A stretch of 17,671 nucleotides of DNA from JBDKJS01 sp039806065 (GTDB taxonomy: Bacteria; Bacteroidota; Bacteroidia; AKYH767-A; 2013-40CM-41-45). Numbering within the stretch: position 1 is the first letter of the stretch; each line of letters starts with the position of its first letter. Shown here one piece after another: positions 1 through 7,908 of the stretch. Location of the stretch: contig JBDKJS010000071.1 in NCBI GenBank assembly GCA_039806065.1, positions 1 to 17,671 on the forward strand, given 5' to 3'. The notes under the pieces were generated by a model. It was not told the DNA's origin. It did no database searches and was given only the letters and a program-made list of their open reading frames with translations. Position numbers and translations under genes: made by a program.

Positions 1-2
1 TT

Positions 3-128
3 TATATTTCCGATTGGCCCTCTAGGTTGATACTATTTACCATTATAGGTTTGAGCGCGTATTGGCTTTTTTATGCTATCAGAATATATGGGATAAAGCT
101 TCAAAGCAAGGCATTGCTTACACCCTGA
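3..128 (+). CDS. possible 3' end of a plus-strand membrane protein (partial)
   Basis: Frame 3 is open from the left edge to a TGA at 126-128, about 41 residues. The other two plus frames hit stops within the first 30 bases. The fragment contains a hydrophobic stretch (LILFTIIGLSAYWLFYAI) that looks like a transmembrane helix, then a short basic tail ending in ALLTP. It would overlap the 3' end of the minus-strand phosphatase by 28 bp in a convergent arrangement. If real, the sugar operon ends at the phosphatase and no kinase gene follows directly on the same strand. The piece is too short to assign a family, and 41 open codons could arise by chance. Confidence 0.4.
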   Translation, partial: YISDWPSRLILFTIIGLSAYWLFYAIRIYGIKLQSKALLTP

Positions 129-856
129 TAGAGTAGTTGATGCAGGAGTTTTTCATTTACTGATCTACCAAGTGCTTCAAGATGTGCTTTTTTATGCATA
201 TCGCTTCCTATAAATTCGTAATAATTCTTTTTGATCAACTGTTCTGCAATTTTTTTTGGCGCTCCTCCATAGTAACCAGTAAGCGCTATTGTGTTCAGCT
301 GAAAAAGTACTCCTTGTGATTTTAGTTGATCATAAATTTGCATGTTATTTAACCAATAAGCATACCTTTCAGGATGTGCTAGTACAGGTTTGTAGCCACG
401 CGATTGTATGTCAAAAATAACTTTACTTAAATAATCTGGAGGATTGATATATGATATTTCAAATAGCAAATAATTATTCGAGAAGGTAAGTAGTTTTTCT
501 GTTTTTAATTTTTCTAAAAAATCATCATCTAGATAATATTCTGCTGCAGCCTCAATTGAAAAGTTGATCTCAAGGCGGATCAATTCTTGTTTTACCTTTG
601 CCAAAACTTCATTGATAATCGCTGGTGTGTTTCGGTAGGAATCACTCATAATATGAGGCGTGGTGATGGCCTTGGTAAAACCTAATTCCCTTAAGCCGTT
701 TATTAGTGATAGGGTGGTTTCCATATCGGGCGATCCATCATCAATTCCAGGAAGTAGATGAGAGTGAACATCAGTTTTTATTTGGCTAAAGTTTAAAATA
801 GCATCATACTGCTCTTCTTCTTTATCCTTTTTTTTAAAAAAACTGAATAAGCCCAT
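101..856 (-). CDS. CpsB/CapC (YwqE)-type PHP tyrosine-protein phosphatase
   Basis: 251 residues, the usual family size. It is a metal-dependent PHP-fold phosphatase that dephosphorylates the tyrosine-rich tail of bacterial Wzc/CapB-type kinases and so tunes capsule or exopolysaccharide output; it is cytoplasmic. Visible metal-site motifs are DVHSHLLPGIDDG (residues 29-41, with H31, H33 and D40), TPH at 66-68, a Glu near 106, HPER at 161-164 and GSDMH at 217-221. The N-terminus is a lysine-rich leader (FFKKKDKEEE) before the fold. It is the last gene of the minus-strand sugar operon, 2 bp after the epimerase gene, which fits a role as feedback regulator. The partner tyrosine kinase is not in the window. 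The family call is firm; the target is inferred. Confidence 0.9.
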   Translation of the reverse strand: MGLFSFFKKKDKEEEQYDAILNFSQIKTDVHSHLLPGIDDGSPDMETTLSLINGLRELGFTKAITTPHIMSDSYRNTPAIINEVLAKVKQELIRLEINFSIEAAAEYYLDDDFLEKLKTEKLLTFSNNYLLFEISYINPPDYLSKVIFDIQSRGYKPVLAHPERYAYWLNNMQIYDQLKSQGVLFQLNTIALTGYYGGAPKKIAEQLIKKNYYEFIGSDMHKKAHLEALGRSVNEKLLHQLLYQGVSNALL

Positions 857-858
857 TT

Positions 859-1854
859 TTATTTGTTGTATGTACTGTTTTTAAACCAGTCAAGTGTAAT
901 GGCTAACCCTTCATTTAGCATTACGTTTGGCTTATAGTTAAGTAATTTTTTAATTTTAGAAATATCGGCTAGCGAATTCCTGATATCACCAGCTCTAGAT
1001 TCTCTGTGAATAGGTTTTAATTCGCTATTTTCTATTTTGGTAATGTTGTTGTAAAGTTGATTAATGGATGATCGTTCACCAACGGCTACATTATAAACCT
1101 GATTTACAGCCTCATCATTATTAGTGAGCATGGCTAAGATATTAGCTTGTACTGCATTTTCAACGAAGGTAAAATCGCGTGTTTGTTCACCATCGCCATC
1201 AATCATTGGAGATTTGTTGTTGAACACTGCTTGCATAAATAGTGGAATTACCGCGGCATAGGCACCAGTAGGACTTTGCCTAGGGCCAAACACATTGAAA
1301 TAACGTAAGCCTATGATGCGCATTTTATAACTCGATGCAAATACATGTGCATAAAGTTCATTGGTATATTTAGATACTGCATAAGGCGAAAGGGGATTTC
1401 CAATTTCAGCTTCTCTCTTAGGTAGGGTAGGGCTATCGCCATATACGGATGATGAACTTGCATATACAATTTGTTTTACGCCCGCGTCACGAGCAGCCAA
1501 AAGAATATTGATAAATCCACTTGCATTATGTGCATGAGTAGCCACAGGATCCTTTAATGAACGGGGCACAGATCCCAATGCCGCTTGATGACTGATGTAG
1601 TGAATACCTTCGCAGGCTCTAATGCAATCTTTAGCGTTAGTAATGTCTCCTTCTAATAATTCAAATGCTGGATTATTTTGATAAGGTTCTAAATTGTCTT
1701 TAAAACCTGTTAGGTAATTGTCAAGTACCCTAACTTTGGCTGCGCCATGTTTTATCAAATATTCTACAATATTAGAACCGATAAATCCAGCACCTCCTGT
1801 AACTAGAAAGTTTTTATTACTTATATCAAGGGTATGAAAAGGGGTATTGTACAT
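859..1854 (-). CDS. tviC: UDP-N-acetylhexosamine(uronate) 4-epimerase, TviC/WbpP type (extended SDR)
   Basis: 331-residue extended short-chain dehydrogenase. The NAD-binding GGAGFIG is at residues 20-26, the serine-rich YASSSSVYGD at 131-140, and the catalytic YxxxK at Y158-K162. The stretches LGSVPRSLKDP, LSPYAVSKYTNELYA and LRYFNVFGPRQ with GAYAAVIP are characteristic of the WbpP/TviC/WbgU group, which interconverts UDP-GlcNAc and UDP-GalNAc or their uronic acids. This is not the plain GalE type, which is separately present at 2927-3955. With the TviB/WbpO-like dehydrogenase at 3957-5249 it would form the pair that makes UDP-GalNAcA in Vi antigen synthesis. It lies 5 bp after rfbB and 2 bp before the phosphatase. 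The substrate (acetylhexosamine or acetylhexosaminuronate) cannot be fixed from sequence. Confidence 0.85.
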   Translation of the reverse strand: MYNTPFHTLDISNKNFLVTGGAGFIGSNIVEYLIKHGAAKVRVLDNYLTGFKDNLEPYQNNPAFELLEGDITNAKDCIRACEGIHYISHQAALGSVPRSLKDPVATHAHNASGFINILLAARDAGVKQIVYASSSSVYGDSPTLPKREAEIGNPLSPYAVSKYTNELYAHVFASSYKMRIIGLRYFNVFGPRQSPTGAYAAVIPLFMQAVFNNKSPMIDGDGEQTRDFTFVENAVQANILAMLTNNDEAVNQVYNVAVGERSSINQLYNNITKIENSELKPIHRESRAGDIRNSLADISKIKKLLNYKPNVMLNEGLAITLDWFKNSTYNK

Positions 1855-1859
1855 GAAGA

Positions 1860-2927
1860 TTAGCGATTGCTGTATTGATTTTGATAATATTGTTGATAGT
1901 CACCGGAAGTAATATTTTTCATCCATGCTTCGTTCGCTAGATACCATTTTACCGTTTGTGTTAATCCTTCTTCAAATTGTAGAGATGGTTTCCACCCAAG
2001 GTCACGTTCTAATTTACTTGCATCAATTGCATAACGTAAGTCATGGCCCGCTCTATCCTTTACAAATGTTATCAGTTTTTCTGATGTGCCAGCAGGCTTG
2101 GATAATTGATCGTCCATAATTTTACAAAGCAATTTAATTAGTGCTATATTTTGCCATTCATTATGACCACCGATATTATATGTACTTCCTAATTGTGCTT
2201 TGTGAAATATAACATCAATAGCATTGGCATGGTCTATCACATAAAGCCAATCTCTTATATTTTCTCCCTTCCCATATACTGGTACAGGTTTGTTGTGCTT
2301 AATGTTATTGATAGCTAAAGGGATTAATTTTTCGGGAAATTGATTGGGGCCGTAATTGTTACTACAATTGGAAATCACTGTTGGAAGTTGGTAAGTATCA
2401 AAATAGGCTCTTACTAAATGGTCACTTGCTGCCTTGGAGGCGGAGTATGGGCTGTGTGGATCATAAGGAGTGTCTTCAGTGAAAAGTCCTTTTGCCCCCA
2501 AGGTTCCATAAACTTCATCTGTGCTTACGTGGTAAAAGAGGTGATCAGTATCTTGGGAATTTCCCCAATGCTTTCTTGCTGCATTTAATAATATTGCAGT
2601 ACCAACTATATTTGTGTTTACAAAATCAAGTGGCGCGGTGATGCTTCTATCAACATGCGATTCAGCAGCTAGGTGGATAACATGAGATATATTGTGTTCA
2701 GAAAATACGCTGTCGATTTGTTCCGGATTACATATGTTAGCTTTAATAAAAGTATAGTTCTTTTCTGACGAAATAGACTTTAAATTTTCGAGGTTACCTG
2801 CATAGGTTAAATTGTCTAAATTAAATATATGGTAATGCGGATATTTTTTTACAAACAACGCCACTACATGGCATCCAATAAAGCCGGCTCCACCGGTTAT
2901 TAAAATATTTTTAGTTGTTTGCATCAT
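1860..2927 (-). CDS. rfbB: dTDP-glucose 4,6-dehydratase (RfbB/RmlB)
   Basis: 355 residues, the normal length. It converts dTDP-glucose to dTDP-4-keto-6-deoxyglucose, the branch point for rhamnose and other deoxysugars. The NAD-binding GGAGFIG is at residues 12-18, LAAESHVDRSI at 87-97, the dehydratase triad STDEVYG (T136, D137, E138) is visible, and YSASK (Y161, K165) follows. SNNYGPNQFPEKLIPL and the late GHDLRYAID are also RmlB hallmarks. The ATG at 2925-2927 shares one base with the galE stop (TAATG), so translation is probably coupled; a second ATG follows directly. None of the usual partners rmlA, rmlC or rmlD is in this window, so dTDP-glucose and the next step must come from elsewhere. 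Confidence 0.95.
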   Translation of the reverse strand: MMQTTKNILITGGAGFIGCHVVALFVKKYPHYHIFNLDNLTYAGNLENLKSISSEKNYTFIKANICNPEQIDSVFSEHNISHVIHLAAESHVDRSITAPLDFVNTNIVGTAILLNAARKHWGNSQDTDHLFYHVSTDEVYGTLGAKGLFTEDTPYDPHSPYSASKAASDHLVRAYFDTYQLPTVISNCSNNYGPNQFPEKLIPLAINNIKHNKPVPVYGKGENIRDWLYVIDHANAIDVIFHKAQLGSTYNIGGHNEWQNIALIKLLCKIMDDQLSKPAGTSEKLITFVKDRAGHDLRYAIDASKLERDLGWKPSLQFEEGLTQTVKWYLANEAWMKNITSGDYQQYYQNQYSNR

Positions 2928-3955
2928 TATATTTTATTTTTTAATGTTTGCTCCCAAAGCCAAGCACTGCGCATGATATCATTCAAGCCTAGTTTTGCTC
3001 TCCAATTTAATTCCTTAGCGGCCTTTGTAGTGCTAGCATATACCTTTACCACATCGCCTTCTCTTCTTGGCCCTATGGTATAATTTAATTTTACTTGATT
3101 TACTGATTCAAATGCTTTAATAGCTTCAAGAACCGTGTTACCATTGCCCGTACCAAGGTTAAATATTTCAAAATTTGAATTTTGCTCTTTGGCTAATAAT
3201 CTTTTAACGGCTAATACATGCGCATCCGCTATGTCTATTACATGAATAAAGTCTCGTACACAGGTTCCGTCAGTGGTTTCATAATCGCCTCCGAATATGG
3301 TCATGTTGGGTCTCTTTCCAATGGCTGTCTGTGTGATTACGGGTACTAAATTATTTGGAGGCTGCAATGGATACTCTCCAAGCAATGCCGATGGATGTGC
3401 GCCACAAGGATTAAAATACCTAAGCGCTATGGATTTTAGTGGATTTGACTTACAATGGTCTTTTAAAATCTCTTCTCCTATTTGTTTGGTGTTTCCATAA
3501 GGAGATTGGGCAGTTTTTAATGCTGTAGTTTCTGATACTGGTAGTTCATCAGCATCACCATAAACTGAGCAGCTGCTAGAAAAAATAAGATTATCGTAAT
3601 CGTATTTTTTGTAAAGTTCAAGTAAATTGATGAGTGAGTATAAGTTGTTTTTATAGTAAGTTAATGGATCACTTACTGAATCGCCAACTGATTTAAAAGC
3701 GGCAAAGTGAATACATGCATTTATTTGATGTTTATTAAATACAGCTTCCGTATTTTTAATGTCGCAAAGGTCAATATTGTAATATGAAACGGTTTTACCG
3801 CTTAGCTGTTGGATGGTGTCAAGCACCTCATGCCTTGTATTGCTAAGATTGTCAATGATGATCACTTCGGCATCCTGAGCCAATAGCGCAAGTGCAGTAT
3901 GTGAGCCAATGTATCCTAAGCCTCCAGTAACTAATATTTTTTTACCTGCTATCAC
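2927..3955 (-). CDS. galE: UDP-glucose 4-epimerase (GalE)
   Basis: 342 residues. It interconverts UDP-glucose and UDP-galactose, and in some members also the N-acetyl forms. NAD-binding GGLGYIGSH is at residues 11-19, SSSCSVYG at 126-133, and the catalytic YxxxK at Y153-K157. The conserved LRYFNPCGAHPS, NNLVPVITQTAIGKR and GTCVRDFIHV segments are classic GalE. The start is GTG at 3953-3955. It is preferred because the first beta strand (KKILVTGG) begins five codons later and no ATG is available. The gene follows the TviB-like dehydrogenase with a 1-bp gap, and its stop overlaps the rfbB start by one base, so it is tightly coupled on both sides. Confidence 0.95.
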   Translation of the reverse strand: MIAGKKILVTGGLGYIGSHTALALLAQDAEVIIIDNLSNTRHEVLDTIQQLSGKTVSYYNIDLCDIKNTEAVFNKHQINACIHFAAFKSVGDSVSDPLTYYKNNLYSLINLLELYKKYDYDNLIFSSSCSVYGDADELPVSETTALKTAQSPYGNTKQIGEEILKDHCKSNPLKSIALRYFNPCGAHPSALLGEYPLQPPNNLVPVITQTAIGKRPNMTIFGGDYETTDGTCVRDFIHVIDIADAHVLAVKRLLAKEQNSNFEIFNLGTGNGNTVLEAIKAFESVNQVKLNYTIGPRREGDVVKVYASTTKAAKELNWRAKLGLNDIMRSAWLWEQTLKNKI

Positions 3956-3956
3956 T

Positions 3957-5249
3957 TTATAAGCTCCAATAAGTGAGGTCTTTTATTTTTCCTTTAAACA
4001 TTCCTTTTAAATCCACAACTATAGCATCCTTTGCAGCTATGGTTTTAAAATAAGCTTCATCATATTGTATGAATTCAAGGTGACTCACGGCTAATATGAT
4101 GGCATCATAATCTTTCCCAATTGATGGAACAAGACCAAAACCATATTCATGCTTCAGCTCATCACTATCGGCTTTAGGGTCGGTAACTTCTACGCTTACA
4201 CCGTATGAAAGAAGTTCTTTTACCACGTCTGCTACTTTTGAATTTCGGATGTCTTCCACATTTTCTTTGAAGGTAGCGCCTAAGATCAATACTTTTGATT
4301 TAGATACATCTTTCCCTTTTGCAATTATTTTCTTTACAGTTTGTTTAGCAACGTAAAATCCCATGCTATCATTTACATAACGACCACTATTTATTACTTG
4401 AGCATGGTATCCAAGTTCTTGAGCTTTATAAGTAAGGTAATATGGATCCACTCCTATACAGTGCCCGCCCACAAGGCCGGGTTGAAATTTTAAAAAATTC
4501 CATTTAGTGCCAGCAGCCGCTAGTACATCAAAAGTATTGATGCCCATTTTATTGAAAATAATACTCAATTCATTCATGAGCGCAATGTTAACATCTCGTT
4601 GCGTATTTTCTATAATTTTTGCGGCCTCGGCTACTTTAATACTTTGTGCCTTGTGTACGCCAGCTTTCACTATGATGCTATAAGTTGCGGCCACTTCATT
4701 TAGTGATTCCTCATCGCAACCTGATACTACTTTTAGTATTTTAGTTATGGTATGTTCTTTATCTCCAGGATTTATTCTTTCTGGTGAATAACCTACTTTG
4801 AAATCAACAACTGACTTTAAACCCGATAGTTCTTCCAATATAGGAACACAATCCTCCTCTGTACAGCCTGGGTAAACAGTAGATTCATAAACTATATAGT
4901 CGCCCTTTTTAAGTACTTTACCTATAGCTCGTGATGCTGATATGATTGGCTTTAAATCAGGTAGATTATGTTCATCAATAGGAGTGGGAACAGTAACAAT
5001 ATAGAATGAAGCCTCTCTTAATTTTTCACCATCGGCAGTAAAACTAATATCGCACCCATCGAATGCGCTTGATTCTAGTTCACCACTAGGGTCAATTTTA
5101 TTATTCATTTTATCGACCCTGCTTTGATTGATATCAAAGCCTATTACTTTAATGTGTTTTGCAAATTCTAGTGCAATAGGTAGCCCCACATAGCCTAGCC
5201 CTATTACTGCTAATTTTTTTTTGCCTTCTAACAGTTCTTTATGAATCAT
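3957..5249 (-). CDS. tviB: UDP-N-acetylglucosamine/galactosamine 6-dehydrogenase, TviB/WbpO/CapL type
   Basis: 430 residues, NAD-dependent. It oxidises C6 of a UDP-N-acetylhexosamine to the uronic acid. GLGYVG is at residues 17-22, VPTPID at 87-92, YSPERINPG at 154-162, and the catalytic cysteine C264 lies in GLVGGHCIGVDPYYL. The KWNFLKFQPGLVGGHCIGVDPYYL-like region is that of TviB/WbpO/CapL rather than the WbpA form, which reads roughly PGPGLGGHCIPIDP there. The product, UDP-GlcNAcA or UDP-GalNAcA, could feed both the WbpB-E-D steps and the TviC-like epimerase in this operon. It follows the WbpB-like gene by 11 bp. Substrate preference between GlcNAc and GalNAc is not decidable from sequence alone. 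Confidence 0.88.
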   Translation of the reverse strand: MIHKELLEGKKKLAVIGLGYVGLPIALEFAKHIKVIGFDINQSRVDKMNNKIDPSGELESSAFDGCDISFTADGEKLREASFYIVTVPTPIDEHNLPDLKPIISASRAIGKVLKKGDYIVYESTVYPGCTEEDCVPILEELSGLKSVVDFKVGYSPERINPGDKEHTITKILKVVSGCDEESLNEVAATYSIIVKAGVHKAQSIKVAEAAKIIENTQRDVNIALMNELSIIFNKMGINTFDVLAAAGTKWNFLKFQPGLVGGHCIGVDPYYLTYKAQELGYHAQVINSGRYVNDSMGFYVAKQTVKKIIAKGKDVSKSKVLILGATFKENVEDIRNSKVADVVKELLSYGVSVEVTDPKADSDELKHEYGFGLVPSIGKDYDAIILAVSHLEFIQYDEAYFKTIAAKDAIVVDLKGMFKGKIKDLTYWSL

Positions 5250-5260
5250 AATAATAATTG

Positions 5261-6304
5261 TTACTTATTTAATTTAGGTAATTTACGAAGTGAATAAATG
5301 CGTTCTATTATATCGACAACTTTAAGGCCTTCAAGTGCATTGGTGGTTGGTGCTGTTCGTCCTTTAAGGGTGTCTATTACATTTTCTATGATAAAATGGT
5401 GATTGGCTGCCGAACCTTTATAATGTCCATAATCATTGGCAGGACTAGCTGGTGGTAGCTTCGGCATGGTATATCCATCTATGTGGCAATATTCAACCTC
5501 GTTCATATATTGCCCACCAATTTTTACACTTCCTTTCTCTGCTATGATAGTAATGCTACTTTCTAAATTCTTATCCCATACACTGGTAGAATAATTAATA
5601 CAGCCCATTCCCCCATTCACAAAATTGAAATTAACCATCCCGGTGTCTTCAAATTCTGTAGTGGTACTATGATTAAAATCATTAAAGTTTCCTTTTACAT
5701 CACTTATATCACCAAATAACCAATACATGATGTCAATGAAATGGCTGAATTGTGTAAACAAGGTTCCACCATCTAAATCTTGGCGGCCTTTCCAACTTTT
5801 ACCTGTATAATATCGTTCATCGCGGTTCCAATAACAGTTGAGTTGAACTGAGTAAATGTTGCCAAGAATGCCATCATCCACTACCTTCTTTATCCATTCA
5901 CTTGGTGGCGAATACCTGTTTTGCATTACACAAAAAACATGACGAGAGACTTGTAGTGCTTTGAAAATAATTTTTTCGCAATCGACTACCGTAAGTGCCA
6001 TTGGTTTTTCGCATACTACGTGTTTTTTATTTTCGAGAGCCCGTAAACTGTGTTCGGCATGCAATCCGTTAGGAGTACAGATGCATACTACATCTACTTC
6101 TTGTTGTTGAATTAATAATTCTTCGATGGTATGATAAAACGGAATGTCTAGGTTTTCTAAACCACATTCTTTCTTTGTACGCACATCGCACATTGCTATT
6201 AATTCGGCCTCATTATTTCTTCCAATCATTTCAGCATGTCGCTTCCCTATGTGGCCACTACCTACTACGGCAAATTTAATTTTTCTATCAGCGTACATAT
6301 TCAT
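5261..6304 (-). CDS. wbpB: UDP-GlcNAcA 3-dehydrogenase, WbpB/WlbA type (Gfo/Idh/MocA)
   Basis: 347 residues. It oxidises C3 of UDP-N-acetylglucosaminuronate to the 3-keto sugar, the step before the WbpE aminotransferase. The Rossmann motif GSGHIG is at residues 15-20 and the family CEKP at 98-101 contains the conserved Lys100. LNCYWNRDERYY (155-166) and LDGGTLFTQFSHFID (177-191, His188) closely match WlbA/WbpB rather than generic family members. Two ATGs are available (6304 and 6298), and either leaves the fold complete. It sits between the acetyltransferase (6-bp gap) and the dehydrogenase that supplies its substrate, which supports the assignment. Confidence 0.88.
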   Translation of the reverse strand: MNMYADRKIKFAVVGSGHIGKRHAEMIGRNNEAELIAMCDVRTKKECGLENLDIPFYHTIEELLIQQQEVDVVCICTPNGLHAEHSLRALENKKHVVCEKPMALTVVDCEKIIFKALQVSRHVFCVMQNRYSPPSEWIKKVVDDGILGNIYSVQLNCYWNRDERYYTGKSWKGRQDLDGGTLFTQFSHFIDIMYWLFGDISDVKGNFNDFNHSTTTEFEDTGMVNFNFVNGGMGCINYSTSVWDKNLESSITIIAEKGSVKIGGQYMNEVEYCHIDGYTMPKLPPASPANDYGHYKGSAANHHFIIENVIDTLKGRTAPTTNALEGLKVVDIIERIYSLRKLPKLNK

Positions 6305-6310
6305 TGATTT

Positions 6311-6892
6311 TTAACTTAAACGACTTACTTTATCTCCTATTTTTTTATACTGTTGCTTGCTCTCAGGGCAAGTGGCTACTCCACTAGCATCAAACTTTAG
6401 TCTGTGTCCATATTCACTCATCCAGCCAATTTGTTTTGCAGGATTTCCTACCACAAGGGCATAAGCAGGAATATGCTTCGTAACCACAGCACCAGCACCG
6501 ATAAATGCAAACTCGCCAATGTTATGGCCGCACACTATTGTGGCATTCGCTCCTATGGTAGCGCCTTTTCCAACATGAGTTCTTAAATACTGACCTCTTC
6601 GGATGATGGCACTCCGTGGGTTATTTACATTGGTAAATACACATGAGGGTCCAAGGAATACATCATCATCACACGTTACACCAGTGTAGATAGAAACATT
6701 ATTTTGGACTTTTACATTTTTTCCAAGGATTACCTCAGGGCTGATGACTACATTTTGTCCAAGGTTGCAGTTTTCACCAATTTCACTATTAGACATTACA
6801 TGTGCAAAATGCCATATTTTGCAACCGATACCTATCTTAGTGTTGGGGTCAACGACTGCTGTAGGGTGTATATAAGTTTCGCTTGTACTCAT
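6311..6892 (-). CDS. wbpD: UDP-GlcNAc(3NH2)A N-acetyltransferase, WbpD/WlbB type (left-handed beta helix)
   Basis: 193 residues of hexapeptide-repeat (left-handed beta-helix) acyltransferase. It acetylates the 3-amino group made by the WbpE-type enzyme, giving UDP-GlcNAc3NAcA. GCKIWHFAHV (23-32), LGQNVVISPEV (44-54), VQNNVSIYTGV (62-72), GPSCVFTNVNNPR (81-93), GANATIVCG (114-122) and VVGNPAKQIGWMS (147-159) follow the WbpD/WlbB pattern closely. The C-terminal tail with a CPESKQQYK segment is a common extension in these acetyltransferases. It is flanked by the UDP-xylose synthase gene (14-bp gap) and wbpB (6-bp gap). Acetyl-CoA as donor is the family norm; another acyl group cannot be excluded from sequence. 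Confidence 0.9.
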   Translation of the reverse strand: MSTSETYIHPTAVVDPNTKIGIGCKIWHFAHVMSNSEIGENCNLGQNVVISPEVILGKNVKVQNNVSIYTGVTCDDDVFLGPSCVFTNVNNPRSAIIRRGQYLRTHVGKGATIGANATIVCGHNIGEFAFIGAGAVVTKHIPAYALVVGNPAKQIGWMSEYGHRLKFDASGVATCPESKQQYKKIGDKVSRLS

Positions 6893-6906
6893 TATTGTTA
6901 TTTGTA

Positions 6907-7893
6907 TTATTTTGAAAATGTTATATTGTCAAATCTATGTGCTTTCTCAAATAGCTCTTCTTTACTAAGTGATTTAAAGTATTCATATGTAATGGAAAGG
7001 CCCTCGGATCTTGAAATTTTAGGCTGCCAACCTAAAATTTTTTTTGCTCGAGAAATGTCTGGTTGTCTTATTTTTGGATCATCCTGCGGCAATTCCTTAT
7101 ATATAATTTTTTGAGTGGTTCCAGTTAATTTAATTACCTCTTCAGCAAATTCTTTAATGGTAATCTCATCTGGATTGCCAATGTTTACCGGTTGAGCATA
7201 ATCACTCATGAGCAATTGGTAGATGCCTTCAATCAAATCATCTACATAGCAAAAAGAGCGAGTTTGGCTCCCATCGCCAAAAACAGATAAATCTTCGCCT
7301 CGTAGCGCTTGGCCTATGAAAGCAGGTAATACGCGGCCATCATTCAATCGCATTCGTGGCCCATAGGTATTAAAAATTCTTACTATCCTTGTTTCTAGAC
7401 CATGTGCATGATGATAGGCCATGGTAAGGGCTTCTTGAAATCGCTTGGCTTCATCATACACCCCTCTTGGTCCTATAGGATTTACATTTCCCCAGTAATC
7501 TTCGCTTTGTGGATGTACCAATGGATCACCATAAACTTCGCTGGTAGATGCTACCAAGATTCTAGCCTTTTTATTCAATGCTAATCCCAATAAATTATGT
7601 GTTCCCAATGAACCCACTTTTAAGGTTTGAATAGGAATTTTTAAATAGTCAATGGGACTTGCTGGTGATGCAAAATGAAGTATATAATTAATATCTCCTG
7701 GGATATGTACAAATTTACTTACATCATGATGGTAGAATTCAAAATTTTCCAACTTCATTAGGTGCGCTATGTTTTTCATAGAGCCTGTTATCAGATTATC
7801 CATCCCTACTACTTTCATACCCTCTTTTATGAACCTATCACATAGATGAGAACCTAAAAAGCCTGCAGCTCCTGTTATGAGAACTCTTTTCAT
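6907..7893 (-). CDS. uxs: UDP-glucuronate decarboxylase (UDP-xylose synthase)
   Basis: 328-residue extended SDR. It decarboxylates UDP-glucuronate, via a 4-keto intermediate, to UDP-xylose. GAAGFLG is at residues 8-14, LHFASPASPIDYLKIPIQT at 72-90 (a UXS signature), STSEVYGDP at 116-124 (with E119) and the catalytic YxxxK at Y146-K150 within GPRGVYDEAKR. RIFNTYGPRM and the later KIRQPDIS are also typical. It begins 15 bp after the stop of ugd, whose product is its substrate, so the two form a functional pair. Some bacterial relatives instead make the 4-keto pentose (ArnA type), but the single-domain UXS motif set favours xylose. Confidence 0.93.
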   Translation of the reverse strand: MKRVLITGAAGFLGSHLCDRFIKEGMKVVGMDNLITGSMKNIAHLMKLENFEFYHHDVSKFVHIPGDINYILHFASPASPIDYLKIPIQTLKVGSLGTHNLLGLALNKKARILVASTSEVYGDPLVHPQSEDYWGNVNPIGPRGVYDEAKRFQEALTMAYHHAHGLETRIVRIFNTYGPRMRLNDGRVLPAFIGQALRGEDLSVFGDGSQTRSFCYVDDLIEGIYQLLMSDYAQPVNIGNPDEITIKEFAEEVIKLTGTTQKIIYKELPQDDPKIRQPDISRAKKILGWQPKISRSEGLSITYEYFKSLSKEELFEKAHRFDNITFSK

Positions 7894-7908
7894 GATTGCG
7901 ATGTTGTT

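Noticed and set aside
859..1854. Annotating the epimerase as a second GalE
   Set aside because: Its signature segments match the TviC/WbpP group and a true GalE is present at 2927-3955.
6704..7114. Plus-strand open frame of 136 codons across the wbpD/uxs junction
   Set aside because: It runs antisense to two well-supported genes and has a composition typical of reverse-frame translation.
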